Shown: positions 30,449 to 39,916 of the stretch, in pieces
How the letters are laid out: each line of letters starts with the position of its first letter
Position numbering within the stretch: the stretch's first letter is position 1
DNA from: Paraburkholderia fungorum
GTDB taxonomy: Bacteria; Pseudomonadota; Gammaproteobacteria; Burkholderiales; Burkholderiaceae
Length of the DNA: 64,000 nucleotides
NCBI RefSeq assembly: GCF_900099835.1
Contig: NZ_FNKP01000002.1
Coordinates: forward strand, 124,001-188,000
Reading direction: 5' to 3'
Notes under the pieces: generated by a model
What the model saw: the letters and a program-made list of their open reading frames with translations, nothing else
Told to the model about the DNA's origin: nothing
Database searches by the model: none
Program-made: the position numbers and the translations under genes

Positions 30449-31128
30449 TGACGATCACGGCCGACATTCAGCAGCTCGAGCCGGGCCGCCTGATCGAGTT
30501 GTTTGAGGTGGACTGCACGGCGATTGGCGGCGACATGCTGCGCTTTCACGGCCACCTGCAATCGACGTCGATCTTCTGGCAGGGCAACGAGTACAAGCCG
30601 TGGGCAATTCAGGCGAGCGGCTTCGAACACACGTCCGATGCGCAACAGCCTGAACCGACGCTTACCGTTGGAAACGTTGGCGGCACGATCTCGGCTCTGT
30701 GCGTCTACCTCGACGATATGGTGGGCGCGAAGGTAACGCGGCATCGCACGCTGTCGAAGTATCTCGATGCGGTGAACTTCCCGGACGGTAATCCGTCGGC
30801 AGACCCTGCCGAGGAAATGCCGATCGAGCTTTGGTACGTCGAGCAGAAGAGTAGTGAGACCAACGTCGAGATCGAATTCACGTTGTCGTCGGCGCTCGAT
30901 TTTGGCGGCCAGCAATTGCCCGCGCGGCAGATCGCCAGCCTCTGTCAGTTCGAATATCGCGACGCGTATTGCGGCTGGACCGGCACAACCTACTTCACCA
31001 TCGACGACCAGGCGACGGACAACCCGGCGCTCGATAAGTGCAGCAAGCGGATCAGCGGCTGCGAATGCCGATTCGGCGTCAATGAACCGCTGAGCTTCGG
31101 CGGCTTCCTGAGCGACACCCTTTCCTAA
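30448..31128 (+). CDS. Minor tail protein L
   Basis: 226 residues. LIELFEVDCTAIGG, FWQGNEYKPWAIQ and the cysteine cluster SLCQFEYRDAYCGW...CSKRISGCECRFG, split here, match lambda gpL. In lambda this cysteine set holds an iron-sulfur cluster. Overlaps the fibre gene by one base and adjoins K. Confidence 0.9.
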   Translation: MTITADIQQLEPGRLIELFEVDCTAIGGDMLRFHGHLQSTSIFWQGNEYKPWAIQASGFEHTSDAQQPEPTLTVGNVGGTISALCVYLDDMVGAKVTRHRTLSKYLDAVNFPDGNPSADPAEEMPIELWYVEQKSSETNVEIEFTLSSALDFGGQQLPARQIASLCQFEYRDAYCGWTGTTYFTIDDQATDNPALDKCSKRISGCECRFGVNEPLSFGGFLSDTLS

Positions 31129-31872
31129 ATGAACGAACAGATCAAGAACGCGATCGCGGAACACGCGCTCGCGGCCTACCCGCGTGAGTGCGTAGGACTG
31201 GTCGTGGTCGTTGGCGGCGCTGAAACGTACGTGCCCTGTATCAACTCGGCCACGACGCCGGCTGAGCACTTCGTGCTTTCCGGGCAGGAGTACGCGGCCG
31301 CCGAAGATCACGGCGAGATAGTCGCGCTCGTGCATTCGCACCCGGGCGCACCGGCGCGGCCGAGCATGGCCGACAAGACGATGTGCGAGCAGAGCGGCAT
31401 TGCGAAATGGATCATCGTTTCGCTCGGGGTGCAGACGGACGGCTCGATTGGCATCGACGACTGGTGCGAGTTCGGTCCATCTGGCTATCAGGCTCCGCTA
31501 CTCGGGCGGCAGTTCGTCCATGGCGTGCACGACTGCTATTCGCTCATCCGCGACTGGTATCGCATCGAGCGCGGCGTCACGCTGCCGGACTTCCCGCGCG
31601 CGGATAAGTGGTGGGAAGACGGCGCGTCGAATCTCTATCTCGACAACTTCGCAAAAGCTGGCTTCGCTGATCTCGGGCAAGACGCGCCGGTCGAAGTCGG
31701 CGACGTTCTGCTGATGCAGATCCGCAGCAAAAACCACGTCCCCAATCACGCAGGCATCTACATCGGCAACGGCCAGATGCTGCACCACTCGTATGGCGCT
31801 CTGTCAGGCCGCACGGTGTGGGGCGGTATGTGGTCCCACAGCTTGCGCACAGTACTCCGATACCAGGGTTAA
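31129..31872 (+). CDS. Tail tip peptidase K (JAB plus NlpC/P60)
   Basis: 247 residues. The N-terminal JAB/MPN metalloprotease motif uses Glu20, His69 and His71 (VHSHP), a Ser near 79 and Asp82. The C-terminal NlpC/P60 domain has Cys136 (VHDCYSL) and His207 (VPNHAGIY). It helps tail-tip assembly and may cut peptidoglycan at entry. Lambda K has the same two-domain plan. Confidence 0.92.
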   Translation: MNEQIKNAIAEHALAAYPRECVGLVVVVGGAETYVPCINSATTPAEHFVLSGQEYAAAEDHGEIVALVHSHPGAPARPSMADKTMCEQSGIAKWIIVSLGVQTDGSIGIDDWCEFGPSGYQAPLLGRQFVHGVHDCYSLIRDWYRIERGVTLPDFPRADKWWEDGASNLYLDNFAKAGFADLGQDAPVEVGDVLLMQIRSKNHVPNHAGIYIGNGQMLHHSYGALSGRTVWGGMWSHSLRTVLRYQG

Positions 31873-31875
31873 GCA

Positions 31876-32457
31876 ATGAGCGAAACACTCCGAACCGTAC
31901 GTCTCTATGGCGTCGCGGGGGCAAAGTTCGGCCGCATGCATCGGCTGGCTGTGTCGTCGACGCGCGAAGCGGTACGCGCGCTGTGCGTCATCGTGCCGGG
32001 TTTCGAGAAGTTCTTGATGAACGCCAAGGATAACGGGCTGACGTTCGCGGTGTTCAACGGCCGCCGGAATCTCGACGAAGAGGGTCTTGCACATCCGGTC
32101 GGCGCCGACGAAATCCGTATCGCTCCGATCCTGATCGGCAGCAAGAGCAGCGGCATCTTCCAAACGATCCTCGGTGCCGCGTTGGTGGTCGTCGGTGCTG
32201 TTGCTTCCGCATACGGGCAAGCGTGGGGCGCTAACGTCATAGCGCTGGGCGCTTCGATGATGTTGGGCGGCGTTATGCAGATGCTGAGCCCGCAAACGTC
32301 GACGTCGAGCAATGACGCGGGAAATGGCGCGTCGTATTACTTCGGCGGTGCCGTGAACAGTTCGGCGGAAGGTGATCCTGTGCCGACTGCATACGGCTGG
32401 ATGCGCGTCGGCTCAAAGGTCATCAGCTCCGGTATCTACGCAGAGGATCAGGCCTGA
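31876..32457 (+). CDS. Tail assembly protein I
   Basis: 193 residues. TLRTVRLYGVAGAKFGRMH is the family start. A glycine-rich membrane-like segment follows (residues 95-135) and a YYFGGAVN end. Acts with K and J at the tail tip. The stop overlaps J by one base. Confidence 0.88.
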   Translation: MSETLRTVRLYGVAGAKFGRMHRLAVSSTREAVRALCVIVPGFEKFLMNAKDNGLTFAVFNGRRNLDEEGLAHPVGADEIRIAPILIGSKSSGIFQTILGAALVVVGAVASAYGQAWGANVIALGASMMLGGVMQMLSPQTSTSSNDAGNGASYYFGGAVNSSAEGDPVPTAYGWMRVGSKVISSGIYAEDQA

Positions 32458-35400
32458 TGCAGATCGTCGGAGCAAAGGGCAGCAGCTCGTCGTCGGCGAG
32501 CGAAACCGCTGATTCGCTGCTGTCGATCGCCTATGCGAAGGTGCTCGACCTGATTTCGGAAGGGCCGATCTATGGCCTGGTGAATGGGGCGCAGTCCGTT
32601 TATCTGGACGACACGCCGATCCAGAACGCCGACGGCTCGCTGAACTTCACGAACTACTCGCTCGATACGCGGGTTGGCACTCAGGATCAAACGTTCCTTT
32701 CTGGCTTTCCGGCCGTCGAGAACGAGTCAACTGTCGGTATCGAGTTGCGCGCGGATACGCCTTGGGTGCATGCGATCGAGAACACCCAGCTTACCGCGGT
32801 GCGCATCCGGCTGGCAGTGCCAGCCCTGTCGCAGACGAACACCTCGACGGGCGACATCACAGGCTACGAGATCGATTATGCGATCGACCTGTCTACGGAC
32901 GGCGGCTCATACGCGACAGTCCTGAGCGCGTCGTTTAACGGCAAGACGACAAGCCTGTACGAGCGCAGCCATCGCATCGAGCTTGGCACTGCGACCACTG
33001 GTTGGACGGTCCGCGTGCGCCGTATCACACCGAACACGGCCAGTGCCTACATCGCGAACACAACGAATATTGAGGCAATCACCGAGATCATCGACCGGAA
33101 ATTCCGGTATCCGATGTGCGCTGTCGCCGGCATGTCCTTCGACGCTTCGTCGTTCTCGTCGGTGCCGACGCGCGCGTATGAAATCAAAGGGCTGCTAGTT
33201 CGCGTGCCGTCGAACTATGACCCAGATACCCGGGCGTATTCGGGCGCGTGGGACGGCACTTTCAAAACGGCGTGGACGAACAATCCAGCATGGGTCTTTT
33301 ACGACTTGGTGCTGAACGACCGGTATGGGCTCGGGAAGCGCATTGATGCCTCGATGCTCGATAAGTGGGGGCTGTACACGATTGCGCAGTATTGCGACGT
33401 CATGGTCGCCGACGGCAAGGGCGGCACTGAGCCGCGCTTTACGTGCAACTGCTATATCCAGAGCCGCGCGGACGCATACAAGGTATTGCAGGACATCGCC
33501 GCGATCTTCCGGGGCATTTCGTACTGGGGTCCAGGCGCTGTCGTTGCCGGCTGCGACATGCCCGGCGACACGTTGTACGTGTACACGGCGGCCAACGTCG
33601 TCAACGGTCTGTTCACCTATGTGGGCTCGACGCTGAGCACGCGCTACACGACGTGCCTCGTGACGTGGAACGACCCGGCGAACAACTACGAGCAGGCAGT
33701 CGAATACGTCGCCGATCAGGACGGCATTGCGCGCTACGGCGTCAACAAGGTAGAAATCACCGCGTTCGGCACGACGTCGCAGGGGCAGGCGCACCGCCTC
33801 GGCCTGTGGACGCTTCTCACGAGCCGCTATGAAACGAACACGGTCACCTTCTCTGTCGGGCTCGACGGAACGCGCTGCTCGCCGGGGCAGGTGATCGCGA
33901 TTGCAGATCCGGCGAAGGCTGGCCGGCGTATCGGCGGCCGGATCAAGTCGGCCGTTGGGCGTGTCGTGACGCTCGACAAGGCGCCGACCACGGTAGCCGG
34001 TGACACGCTGACCGTCATTCTGCCGACGGGTGTCGCGCAGGCGCGCACGGTGCAGTCTGTAAATGGCGATGCGGTCACGGTGACCGATCTATTTGACGAC
34101 GATGCAGTGCCGGGCGCGGTGTGGATGCTGGAAAGCGCCGACCTAGCCGCGCAGACCTATCGCGTCGTGAGCGTGACCGAGAACGACGACGACGGCCAGA
34201 TCACATACACGGTCTCGGCGACGCAGCACGAACCGGGAAAGTTCGACGCGATCGACAACGGCGCGGCGATTCAGGTCAAGCCGACCACGGTCGTCCCGCC
34301 GTCCGTGCAGCCGCCGCCGACGAATGTGCGGCTGTCCACCTATTCGACAATCGACCAGGGTATCTCCAAAACCACAATGGTGATCGCGTGGGACGCCGCG
34401 GCGAGCGCGACGTCGTACGTCCCGATGTGGCGGAAAGATAACGGCGAGTGGGTCAAGATGAACGCCGTCGGCGGCCTGCAGGTCGAGGTGCCGGGCATCT
34501 ATCAGGGCACCTATCTGGCAGGCGTCTATGCCGTGAATGCGATGGGCGTCTCGTCGGCGATCGCGTATGGCACGGACACGGTTCTCACCGGCAAGACGAG
34601 CGCGCCACCCGCGATCACGTCGCTTACGGCCACGTCGCAGGTTTTCGCGATCCAACTCGATTGGACGTATCCCGCCGACGGCACCGCGAACGACACGTCA
34701 TACACGGACGTCTGGTACAGCAAGACGAACGACCTGACCACTGCGACGCGGCTTTCGACCTATCCGTTTCCGCAGGCACGCGCGAACCTTATGGGTCTTG
34801 CTGCCGGGCAATCGTTCTTCTTCTGGGCGCGGCTGGTCGACACGACAGGCAACATCGGGCCGTGGTATCCGACCGGTAGCGGTGTGAACGGGCAAAGCAG
34901 CAGCGATGCGACTGAGATTCTGACCTACCTCACGGGTCAAATTACGAAGTCGCAGCTCGGTCAAGACGTACTGGCGCCGATCCAGTCGATTACGCCGCCG
35001 ATGGCCGGACAAGCCACGATTTATGCGGGCGACGACACGTCGTATGCGGGCGTCTGGTCACTGCAGTCCGCGAGCCAAGAAGCGGATCTCGCGCAAGCAC
35101 AGCGCACCGATACAGTCGCGGCGCAACTCAAGACGTCGACGGACACGCTCAATGCAGCGGTTCAGACGGAATCCAAGGCGCGCGCCGATGCGGATAGCGC
35201 GCAGGCGTCGCAAATCACAACGGTTCAGGCTCAGGCAAACGCGAACACCGCGGCGGTCCAGACAGTCGCGGCGTCGTATGCGGACCTTAATGGCCGCGTC
35301 GCGGCGTCGTACCAGATCAAGACGCAAATCACCTCGAACGGTCGGACGTACATCGCCGGGATAGGCGTCGGCGTTGACAACAGCAGCGGCGTTGTCGAGT

Positions 35401-35726
35401 CGACGGTGCTTCTGTCGGCGAGCCGCGTCGCGATCATCGACCCAAATGGCAGTGCGGTGACGTCACCGTTTGTGGTGCAGGGCGGTCAGGTGTTTATCAG
35501 CCAGGCGCTCATCGGTACGGGCTGGATTACCAACCTGATGATCGGCGACATCGTCCAGTCGACCGCCGTCGGCGCGAACGGTCAACCGCGTTGGAAGCTG
35601 GATAAGAACGGTACCTTGACGTTGAACGGTGCGAACGGTGGCGCTGGGTACATGACTCTCAGCGATTCGACGCTGCTCGTGTACGACAACAACGGGACAT
35701 TGCGCGTCCGCTTGGGCCTCTGGTAA
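32457..35726 (+). CDS. Host-specificity tip attachment protein J
   Basis: 1089 residues. LSIAYAKVLDLISEGPIYGLV at the start, a long beta-domain core including the DTPIQNADGS region, fibronectin-like repeats near residues 620-790, a coiled-coil (about 880-960) and a C-terminal globular end (GNGTLTLNGANGG-type, VRLGLW). Lambda J forms the tip spike and binds the receptor; the C-terminal 150 residues set host range. Quoted strings are short fragments. Confidence 0.93.
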   Translation: MQIVGAKGSSSSSASETADSLLSIAYAKVLDLISEGPIYGLVNGAQSVYLDDTPIQNADGSLNFTNYSLDTRVGTQDQTFLSGFPAVENESTVGIELRADTPWVHAIENTQLTAVRIRLAVPALSQTNTSTGDITGYEIDYAIDLSTDGGSYATVLSASFNGKTTSLYERSHRIELGTATTGWTVRVRRITPNTASAYIANTTNIEAITEIIDRKFRYPMCAVAGMSFDASSFSSVPTRAYEIKGLLVRVPSNYDPDTRAYSGAWDGTFKTAWTNNPAWVFYDLVLNDRYGLGKRIDASMLDKWGLYTIAQYCDVMVADGKGGTEPRFTCNCYIQSRADAYKVLQDIAAIFRGISYWGPGAVVAGCDMPGDTLYVYTAANVVNGLFTYVGSTLSTRYTTCLVTWNDPANNYEQAVEYVADQDGIARYGVNKVEITAFGTTSQGQAHRLGLWTLLTSRYETNTVTFSVGLDGTRCSPGQVIAIADPAKAGRRIGGRIKSAVGRVVTLDKAPTTVAGDTLTVILPTGVAQARTVQSVNGDAVTVTDLFDDDAVPGAVWMLESADLAAQTYRVVSVTENDDDGQITYTVSATQHEPGKFDAIDNGAAIQVKPTTVVPPSVQPPPTNVRLSTYSTIDQGISKTTMVIAWDAAASATSYVPMWRKDNGEWVKMNAVGGLQVEVPGIYQGTYLAGVYAVNAMGVSSAIAYGTDTVLTGKTSAPPAITSLTATSQVFAIQLDWTYPADGTANDTSYTDVWYSKTNDLTTATRLSTYPFPQARANLMGLAAGQSFFFWARLVDTTGNIGPWYPTGSGVNGQSSSDATEILTYLTGQITKSQLGQDVLAPIQSITPPMAGQATIYAGDDTSYAGVWSLQSASQEADLAQAQRTDTVAAQLKTSTDTLNAAVQTESKARADADSAQASQITTVQAQANANTAAVQTVAASYADLNGRVAASYQIKTQITSNGRTYIAGIGVGVDNSSGVVESTVLLSASRVAIIDPNGSAVTSPFVVQGGQVFISQALIGTGWITNLMIGDIVQSTAVGANGQPRWKLDKNGTLTLNGANGGAGYMTLSDSTLLVYDNNGTLRVRLGLW

Positions 35727-36031
35727 TGACGGCGGGCCTTCAGATCTGGAATGCGTCAGGGCAATTGCTGCTTGACGCCACGTCGCGAGTGGGGCGCATC
35801 AAGGGTTCGCAGCAGATAAGCGGTGGATCTGGTTCCATCGCGATGGACCTCTCAAGTGGCACGCCGTTCTGGTCGTTTCAACCAGACTTTCTATTCGCGC
35901 ACATCAACGGCAATTCACCGGTTCCGGTGGTGTCGATTTCTTCAACGGGCATCAGTTGGACATATAGTTCGCCGCCCACTACCAGCTATCTGTATCCGAT
36001 CACCGGCTGGCTGTTTTGGGGAGTGTACTGA
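35726..36031 (+). CDS. Small tail-tip accessory protein (MTAG family)
   Basis: 101 residues, starting in the J stop. It begins MTAGLQIWNASGQLLLDA and is beta-rich. The next gene also opens MTAGFQ, so the two look like relatives of one family. Likely a small fibre or chaperone at the tip. No firm name. Confidence 0.65.
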   Translation: MTAGLQIWNASGQLLLDATSRVGRIKGSQQISGGSGSIAMDLSSGTPFWSFQPDFLFAHINGNSPVPVVSISSTGISWTYSSPPTTSYLYPITGWLFWGVY

Positions 36032-36747
36032 TGACCGCGGGCTTTCAAGCTTTTACGGATACCGGTGTCGTTCAGATTGACGGCCTCACGCCAAACTATC
36101 AGTTGATCGCGACGTTCGCGCAGGTGACGCAGCAGGAGAGCATTCCGACGGTCTTCAATAACGTCAACACCCAGTTTTACGCAACCCTATGGCACACGAC
36201 ATTCACCTTTACGGCCAGCCGGCCGTTCTTTGCATTTCGAGCGGACGGCGGTGTCATGGCGACGCCGTGGAAATTCTCAAAGATCGGAACGAATACGTTC
36301 ACAGCCGAATTCATCTCGGCTAGCCAAGCGACGATCCGGCTTTATGTGTTCGACCAAGTTCCCGTGACCGCCAACAATTTCGGCCTTCAGGTGTTCGATG
36401 CGTCGGGCGCGCTGATTGCAGACGCGGCCAATCCATTTACTCGAGTGATCGATGTGATCGAAGGCCAGTATCAAGCTGGTCTTGGGTGGCAAGCATCCGG
36501 CAACTCGATTCCTGGCCTAAACACGCAATCGAAGTCGTACAGCGTACCGGTCGCGTTCGGCGGAGCGATGGCTGCGCACTTCTTCCTGAACACCAGTCCG
36601 TTCATCTTGTCGGCGTTCGGCGCGAACGGTGGCGCGATCAGTTGGGAGTTTCATCAGTACGTCGGCAACAACAGTGGCACGTTCGTTGGTTTTGCCGAGG
36701 CAACCCGTTACCGGTTCATGGTTCTGGACATGACCGGCATCACTTAA
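36031..36747 (+). CDS. Second tail-tip/fibre protein (MTAG family)
   Basis: 238 residues from ATG 36031 overlapping the previous stop (TGATG). MTAGFQAFTDTGVVQIDG, then long beta segments (QFYATLWHTTFTFTASRPF-like, residues 50-75) with many aromatics, fitting a fibre head. Probably binds the cell surface. Weak match to known families by eye. Confidence 0.65.
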   Translation: MTAGFQAFTDTGVVQIDGLTPNYQLIATFAQVTQQESIPTVFNNVNTQFYATLWHTTFTFTASRPFFAFRADGGVMATPWKFSKIGTNTFTAEFISASQATIRLYVFDQVPVTANNFGLQVFDASGALIADAANPFTRVIDVIEGQYQAGLGWQASGNSIPGLNTQSKSYSVPVAFGGAMAAHFFLNTSPFILSAFGANGGAISWEFHQYVGNNSGTFVGFAEATRYRFMVLDMTGIT

Positions 36748-36759
36748 AGGGAAATTCAT

Positions 36760-37074
36760 ATGCCGCTTCAAATCGATTTCGTTACCCCGTCGACCGGCGC
36801 GACCGCGAGCTATCACGTGGTGCAACAGGTCGGCCTTGACTACGAGTCAGGATTCACAAACGCCACCGTCGCGTCCTACCTCAGCGCGGATGCGAAGGCC
36901 GCCGGCAAATTCTCGATGTACGTTCAGCAGATTCAGATTTCGGGGTTGCCGGACAAGGGCACGGACGCTCGTGATTCGGCGGAAGCCCTGTTGATCGCGG
37001 CGCCGCCGACTGACGGCACAACCCAAGGCGCATCAAATCGATATACGTTCGCGGGCGCTGAAATCGTACAGTAG
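36760..37074 (+). CDS. Small tail-region protein
   Basis: 104 residues from ATG 36760, with AAAGG about ten bases upstream. Beta-rich (TPSTGATASYHVVQQVGLD, FSMYVQQIQISG). No hydrophobic span. It closes the tail cluster before the lipoprotein gene. Unassigned; may be a fibre chaperone or tip decoration. Confidence 0.6.
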   Translation: MPLQIDFVTPSTGATASYHVVQQVGLDYESGFTNATVASYLSADAKAAGKFSMYVQQIQISGLPDKGTDARDSAEALLIAAPPTDGTTQGASNRYTFAGAEIVQ

Positions 37075-37144
37075 CGTCCCGGTAATTTCCGTGTAAACTT
37101 TGCTCGCTTGTAAGAACTTGAAAGATCTATATACGGGGGCGGAA

Positions 37145-37963
37145 ATGCTGAAGAAAGTGGGTGCTTTAATGCTTGTCGCATTGAGTGTTGCGGCGTGCGG
37201 CGGTGGTGGCGACAGCGGAAGTTCGGCGCCGACCGCGAAGACAATGAAGCTTTCGCTCTATGGGCAACCCCTCGTCAATTCATCGACAGCAACCGCTCAC
37301 GTTCAATCCGTTGCGCATGATGCTTCGGCGCCAGTGGCCGCGAGCGATGCGAACGCTTCGGTCTTGGCTCTCCAGGATGCGCTGACCGCGCGCGGCGTGC
37401 CGGCCGATGTCACCGCGCAGGTGATGGATGGCACGACGCTGCATCAGATCGTGATGGGCGAGAACAACGGATTGCCGCCGACGCCGGATCAGTTCAAGAC
37501 AGACCCGAGCGGGTATCTGATCGTCAATTTTCAACTGGACGACATGACGACGCCGTGGAGCGATCCGGCTCAGATCGCGGCGGTTCAGCAGTTCGTTCAG
37601 GATCTCACGGTCTTCGCGCAGCGCGCGTCGGTCAGCGGAAAACTGGTTTATGCAGTCGCGCCTATTCAGACGTGCGACAGCTCAGGAGGTGCGGCCTATG
37701 CGCTTCAGTCCGCAATTACTCAAGCTTCGCAGAAGACACTGATCGCCCAGATTGGTGTTATCCCGTTCGGGTTCGCGTTTGACGGCACCGGCAACGTCAT
37801 CAACACAGCAGACGAGGTGCATCTCGGCGCGGACTGCCGGACGCCGGACGCGTATCTGCTCGACATGCGTACGAACGCAATTGCGGATTACATTGCGGCG
37901 CTCTACAAAGATACGGCGTCGACCGCCAGTGCAGCGAGTGGAGCATCAGCAGCAGGGACATAA
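37145..37963 (+). CDS. Lipoprotein moron gene
   Basis: 272 residues from ATG 37145. Signal peptide MLKKVGALMLVALSVAAC with the lipobox cysteine at residue 18 and a run of glycines after it. The mature part is mixed alpha/beta and ends in an alanine/serine tail. It has its own start region after the tail genes and two tandem terminators behind it, the classic moron arrangement. Lipoprotein morons often block superinfection or change host surface traits; the role here is inference. No enzymatic motif seen. Confidence 0.75.
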   Translation: MLKKVGALMLVALSVAACGGGGDSGSSAPTAKTMKLSLYGQPLVNSSTATAHVQSVAHDASAPVAASDANASVLALQDALTARGVPADVTAQVMDGTTLHQIVMGENNGLPPTPDQFKTDPSGYLIVNFQLDDMTTPWSDPAQIAAVQQFVQDLTVFAQRASVSGKLVYAVAPIQTCDSSGGAAYALQSAITQASQKTLIAQIGVIPFGFAFDGTGNVINTADEVHLGADCRTPDAYLLDMRTNAIADYIAALYKDTASTASAASGASAAGT

Positions 37964-37983
37964 CGACTACCAGACAGCAGATC

Positions 37984-38037
37984 AAAAGCCAGCCTTCGAG
38001 CTGGCTTTTTTATTGGCCGCCTTCGGGTGGCTTTTTT
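37984..38037 (+). terminator. Tandem terminators after the lipoprotein
   Basis: AAAGCCAGC-TTCGA-GCTGGCTTTTTT (about 37985-38011) and GCCGCC-TTCG-GGTGGCTTTTTTT (about 38016-38037). Both have TTCG-type loops and long T runs. Confidence 0.85.
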
Positions 38038-38071
38038 TATGGACGCGCAGTTTTTAAAGGAGAGGCGCGCG

Positions 38072-38386
38072 ATGCAAGAACGGCAACCGGGGGCGGTGCT
38101 GCAGGCAGGTGGGCGGCAATGGTCGTTCGACAAGTCGGTGAACATTCCGACGCTCATTACGTTGGTCGGGCTGATGGCCGGCTGCTTGGCTTCGGGCTTC
38201 GGTTTGTACCTGAGCTTCGACCGGCGCATCAGCAGTCTCGAAGATCGGACGACTCACGTCGAGAAGGACCAGAGCGAACAGAAATCCGACAACAAGGAAC
38301 AACTCCGCGCGATCAACGAGAAGCTGGACCGGCTTCTCTATGACCGCGCTGGCGTGCGTCCTGAGACGCGGGGGTGGACCAAATGA
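38072..38386 (+). CDS. Small single-span membrane protein before holin
   Basis: 104 residues from ATG 38072, chosen because AAAGGAGAGG lies upstream; an in-frame ATG at 38039 lies in the terminator. One membrane span (LITLVGLMAGCLASGFGLYL) then a charged coiled-coil (SLEDRTTHVEKDQSEQKSD). Overlaps the holin gene by ATGA. Probably part of the lysis cassette, maybe an antiholin. Not a named family. Confidence 0.7.
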   Translation: MQERQPGAVLQAGGRQWSFDKSVNIPTLITLVGLMAGCLASGFGLYLSFDRRISSLEDRTTHVEKDQSEQKSDNKEQLRAINEKLDRLLYDRAGVRPETRGWTK

Positions 38387-38649
38387 AATTTCGAGTCTCG
38401 CTGGCCGACGGCTGGCAGAAGTTGCACACGCGCGGCACGGTGATTTTCTCGACGGCGGTCGGCGTGGTTGCGCCGCTCGGCGCCGTGTTGCGTGAGACGT
38501 GGAACGGTATGCCTGACGACCTGAAGCAGTATCTGCCGCACAGCGTGCAACAGGCAATCAGCTACACGATCCTGTGCGCGACGTTCCTCGCGCTGCGTTA
38601 CACGACGGTGCGCCGTGTGCCGCGGGAGGGTGACGATGGCCCGCATTGA
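38383..38649 (+). CDS. Holin-like protein
   Basis: 88 residues. Two hydrophobic segments (VIFSTAVGVVAPLGAVL and AISYTILCATFLAL) joined by a polar turn with NGMPDDLKQYLP, and a basic C-terminal tail. This fits a class II holin. It overlaps endolysin by 14 bases, and the lysis gene order supports it. Confidence 0.75.
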   Translation: MKFRVSLADGWQKLHTRGTVIFSTAVGVVAPLGAVLRETWNGMPDDLKQYLPHSVQQAISYTILCATFLALRYTTVRRVPREGDDGPH

Positions 38650-39124
38650 CGCCGCGACGGCGGGCGGTGAGAACCGCGTCGCCTTCCTCGACATGATCGC
38701 AGTCAGCGAGATCGGCAATCAGCTGCTGGCGCTGAGCGACGACGGCTACAACGTGCTGGTCGGCAGCACGCCGAGCAAGCCGCTGTTGTTCACGTCGTAT
38801 GCCGATCACCCGAACATCTACAACGCCGGCTGCAATTCGACGGCGGCCGGCCGCTACCAGATCCTGATCAAGTGGTGGCGCATCTACAAGGCGCAGATGT
38901 TTCTCCGCGACTTCTCGCCGATTTCACAGGACCGGTACGCCCTGCAGCAACTGCGTGAGCATGGCGCGTTTCCGTTGATCGACGCAGGGCAGTTTCAACT
39001 GGCGGTCGCAAAGGTCGCCAACGTGTGGGCCAGTCTTCCCGGCGCCGGATACGGCCAGCACGAAAACCAGATGGCGCATTTGCAGGCTGCATATCAGGCG
39101 GCAGGCGGGAGCATTTCGACATGA
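38636..39124 (+). CDS. Endolysin, lambda-R-like transglycosylase
   Basis: 162 residues from ATG 38636. LDMIAVSEIGNQ with catalytic Glu25, then DDGYNVLVGS and STAAGRYQI, typical of the lambda R family that cuts glycan strands without hydrolysis. No signal peptide or SAR segment, so it needs the holin to leave the cytoplasm. Followed by Rz. Confidence 0.88.
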   Translation: MARIDAATAGGENRVAFLDMIAVSEIGNQLLALSDDGYNVLVGSTPSKPLLFTSYADHPNIYNAGCNSTAAGRYQILIKWWRIYKAQMFLRDFSPISQDRYALQQLREHGAFPLIDAGQFQLAVAKVANVWASLPGAGYGQHENQMAHLQAAYQAAGGSIST

Positions 39125-39495
39125 CGGAAGCAATTGAACTCGCGTTCAAATTTGGGCCATGGATTCTCACGGCGCTCGTCGGCGTCTTCGCACTGATCAC
39201 GCATGCGAATTCAAAGGCAAAGGTCGCGGTGGCCGATCAGAAGGTCGCCGAGGCTCAAACCAGCGCCGCGCAGGCGCAAACCCAAACCGCCGAGGTGCGT
39301 GATGCCGAGGCCCAAGCGAACGCGGCAGCAGCGCAACAAGGCGCGGCCGCAGTCAAGGAGAGAACCGATGTTGAAAGTGACGTTGCTGCTTTGCCTGCTG
39401 GGTCCGCTGCTGACCAGTTGCGCAACGAATGGAGCCGACCAGGCGAAGACGCAGGTCGAGGAACCGCAGGTGCAGGTCAAGACCCGGTTCGTTGA
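39121..39495 (+). CDS. Rz inner-membrane spanin
   Basis: 124 residues from ATG 39121 (ATGA overlap). N-terminal anchor (LAFKFGPWILTALVGVFALI) followed by a periplasmic alanine/glutamine coiled-coil. The o-spanin gene is nested in another frame from 39368. Together the two fuse inner and outer membrane at lysis. Confidence 0.8.
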   Translation: MTEAIELAFKFGPWILTALVGVFALITHANSKAKVAVADQKVAEAQTSAAQAQTQTAEVRDAEAQANAAAAQQGAAAVKERTDVESDVAALPAGSAADQLRNEWSRPGEDAGRGTAGAGQDPVR

Positions 39496-39628
39496 TACGA
39501 GCTGCGCCATCTTTAAGCCGGTCTACGTCAGCAAGGGCGACATTCTGGCCGACGAAACGGCTAAACAGATTCTGGCGAACAACCTCGCAGGCGCTACGCA
39601 CTGCGGGTGGAAGCCGACTGGCAAGTAA
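39368..39628 (+). CDS. Rz1 outer-membrane lipoprotein spanin
   Basis: 86 residues from ATG 39368, within and beyond Rz. Signal MLKVTLLLCLLGPLLTSC with the lipobox cysteine at 18. Short mature part with two more cysteines. Overlapping Rz/Rz1 is the common spanin layout. Longer than lambda Rz1 (about 60), so an extended type. Confidence 0.8.
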   Translation: MLKVTLLLCLLGPLLTSCATNGADQAKTQVEEPQVQVKTRFVDTSCAIFKPVYVSKGDILADETAKQILANNLAGATHCGWKPTGK

Positions 39629-39916
39629 TTAGTCGCACGCTGCCGGGTCAGGCTCCGGTGGCGGTGACTCTTCGCCACGCATGATCCTCGGAAGGCCCGG
39701 AAAGTAGACGTCACATCGTTCGTGATGGGCGGTGGCGTTCCGTCGTGGGCACGCTGACAACTCAGAACCGAGATTCGTCATTGGGAAGTCGCGCCCAAGT
39801 TCGGCCACCAATTTTGCGACGCGATACCGACCCTTGCGCTCGCAGCGAGAACACGCCACATCCAGGTGGCTAGATCGTTCCGCGACCTCGCCGAGCGAAA
39901 CGCTCCCGCTTTTCAC
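39629..39916 (-). CDS. Cysteine-motif phage protein, second gene of right-end operon
   Basis: 95 residues from the GTG at 39916, which overlaps the stop of the gene before it (GTGA) and has AAGGTGGGG upstream; a longer ATG frame exists. DVACSRCERKGRYRVAKL, then SACPRRN and HERCDVYFPGLP give four cysteines in a treble-clef-like pattern. This is a recurrent phage family of unknown role. It is expressed from the LexA-box region at 40136-40286. Confidence 0.75.
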   Translation of the reverse strand: MKSGSVSLGEVAERSSHLDVACSRCERKGRYRVAKLVAELGRDFPMTNLGSELSACPRRNATAHHERCDVYFPGLPRIMRGEESPPPEPDPAACD

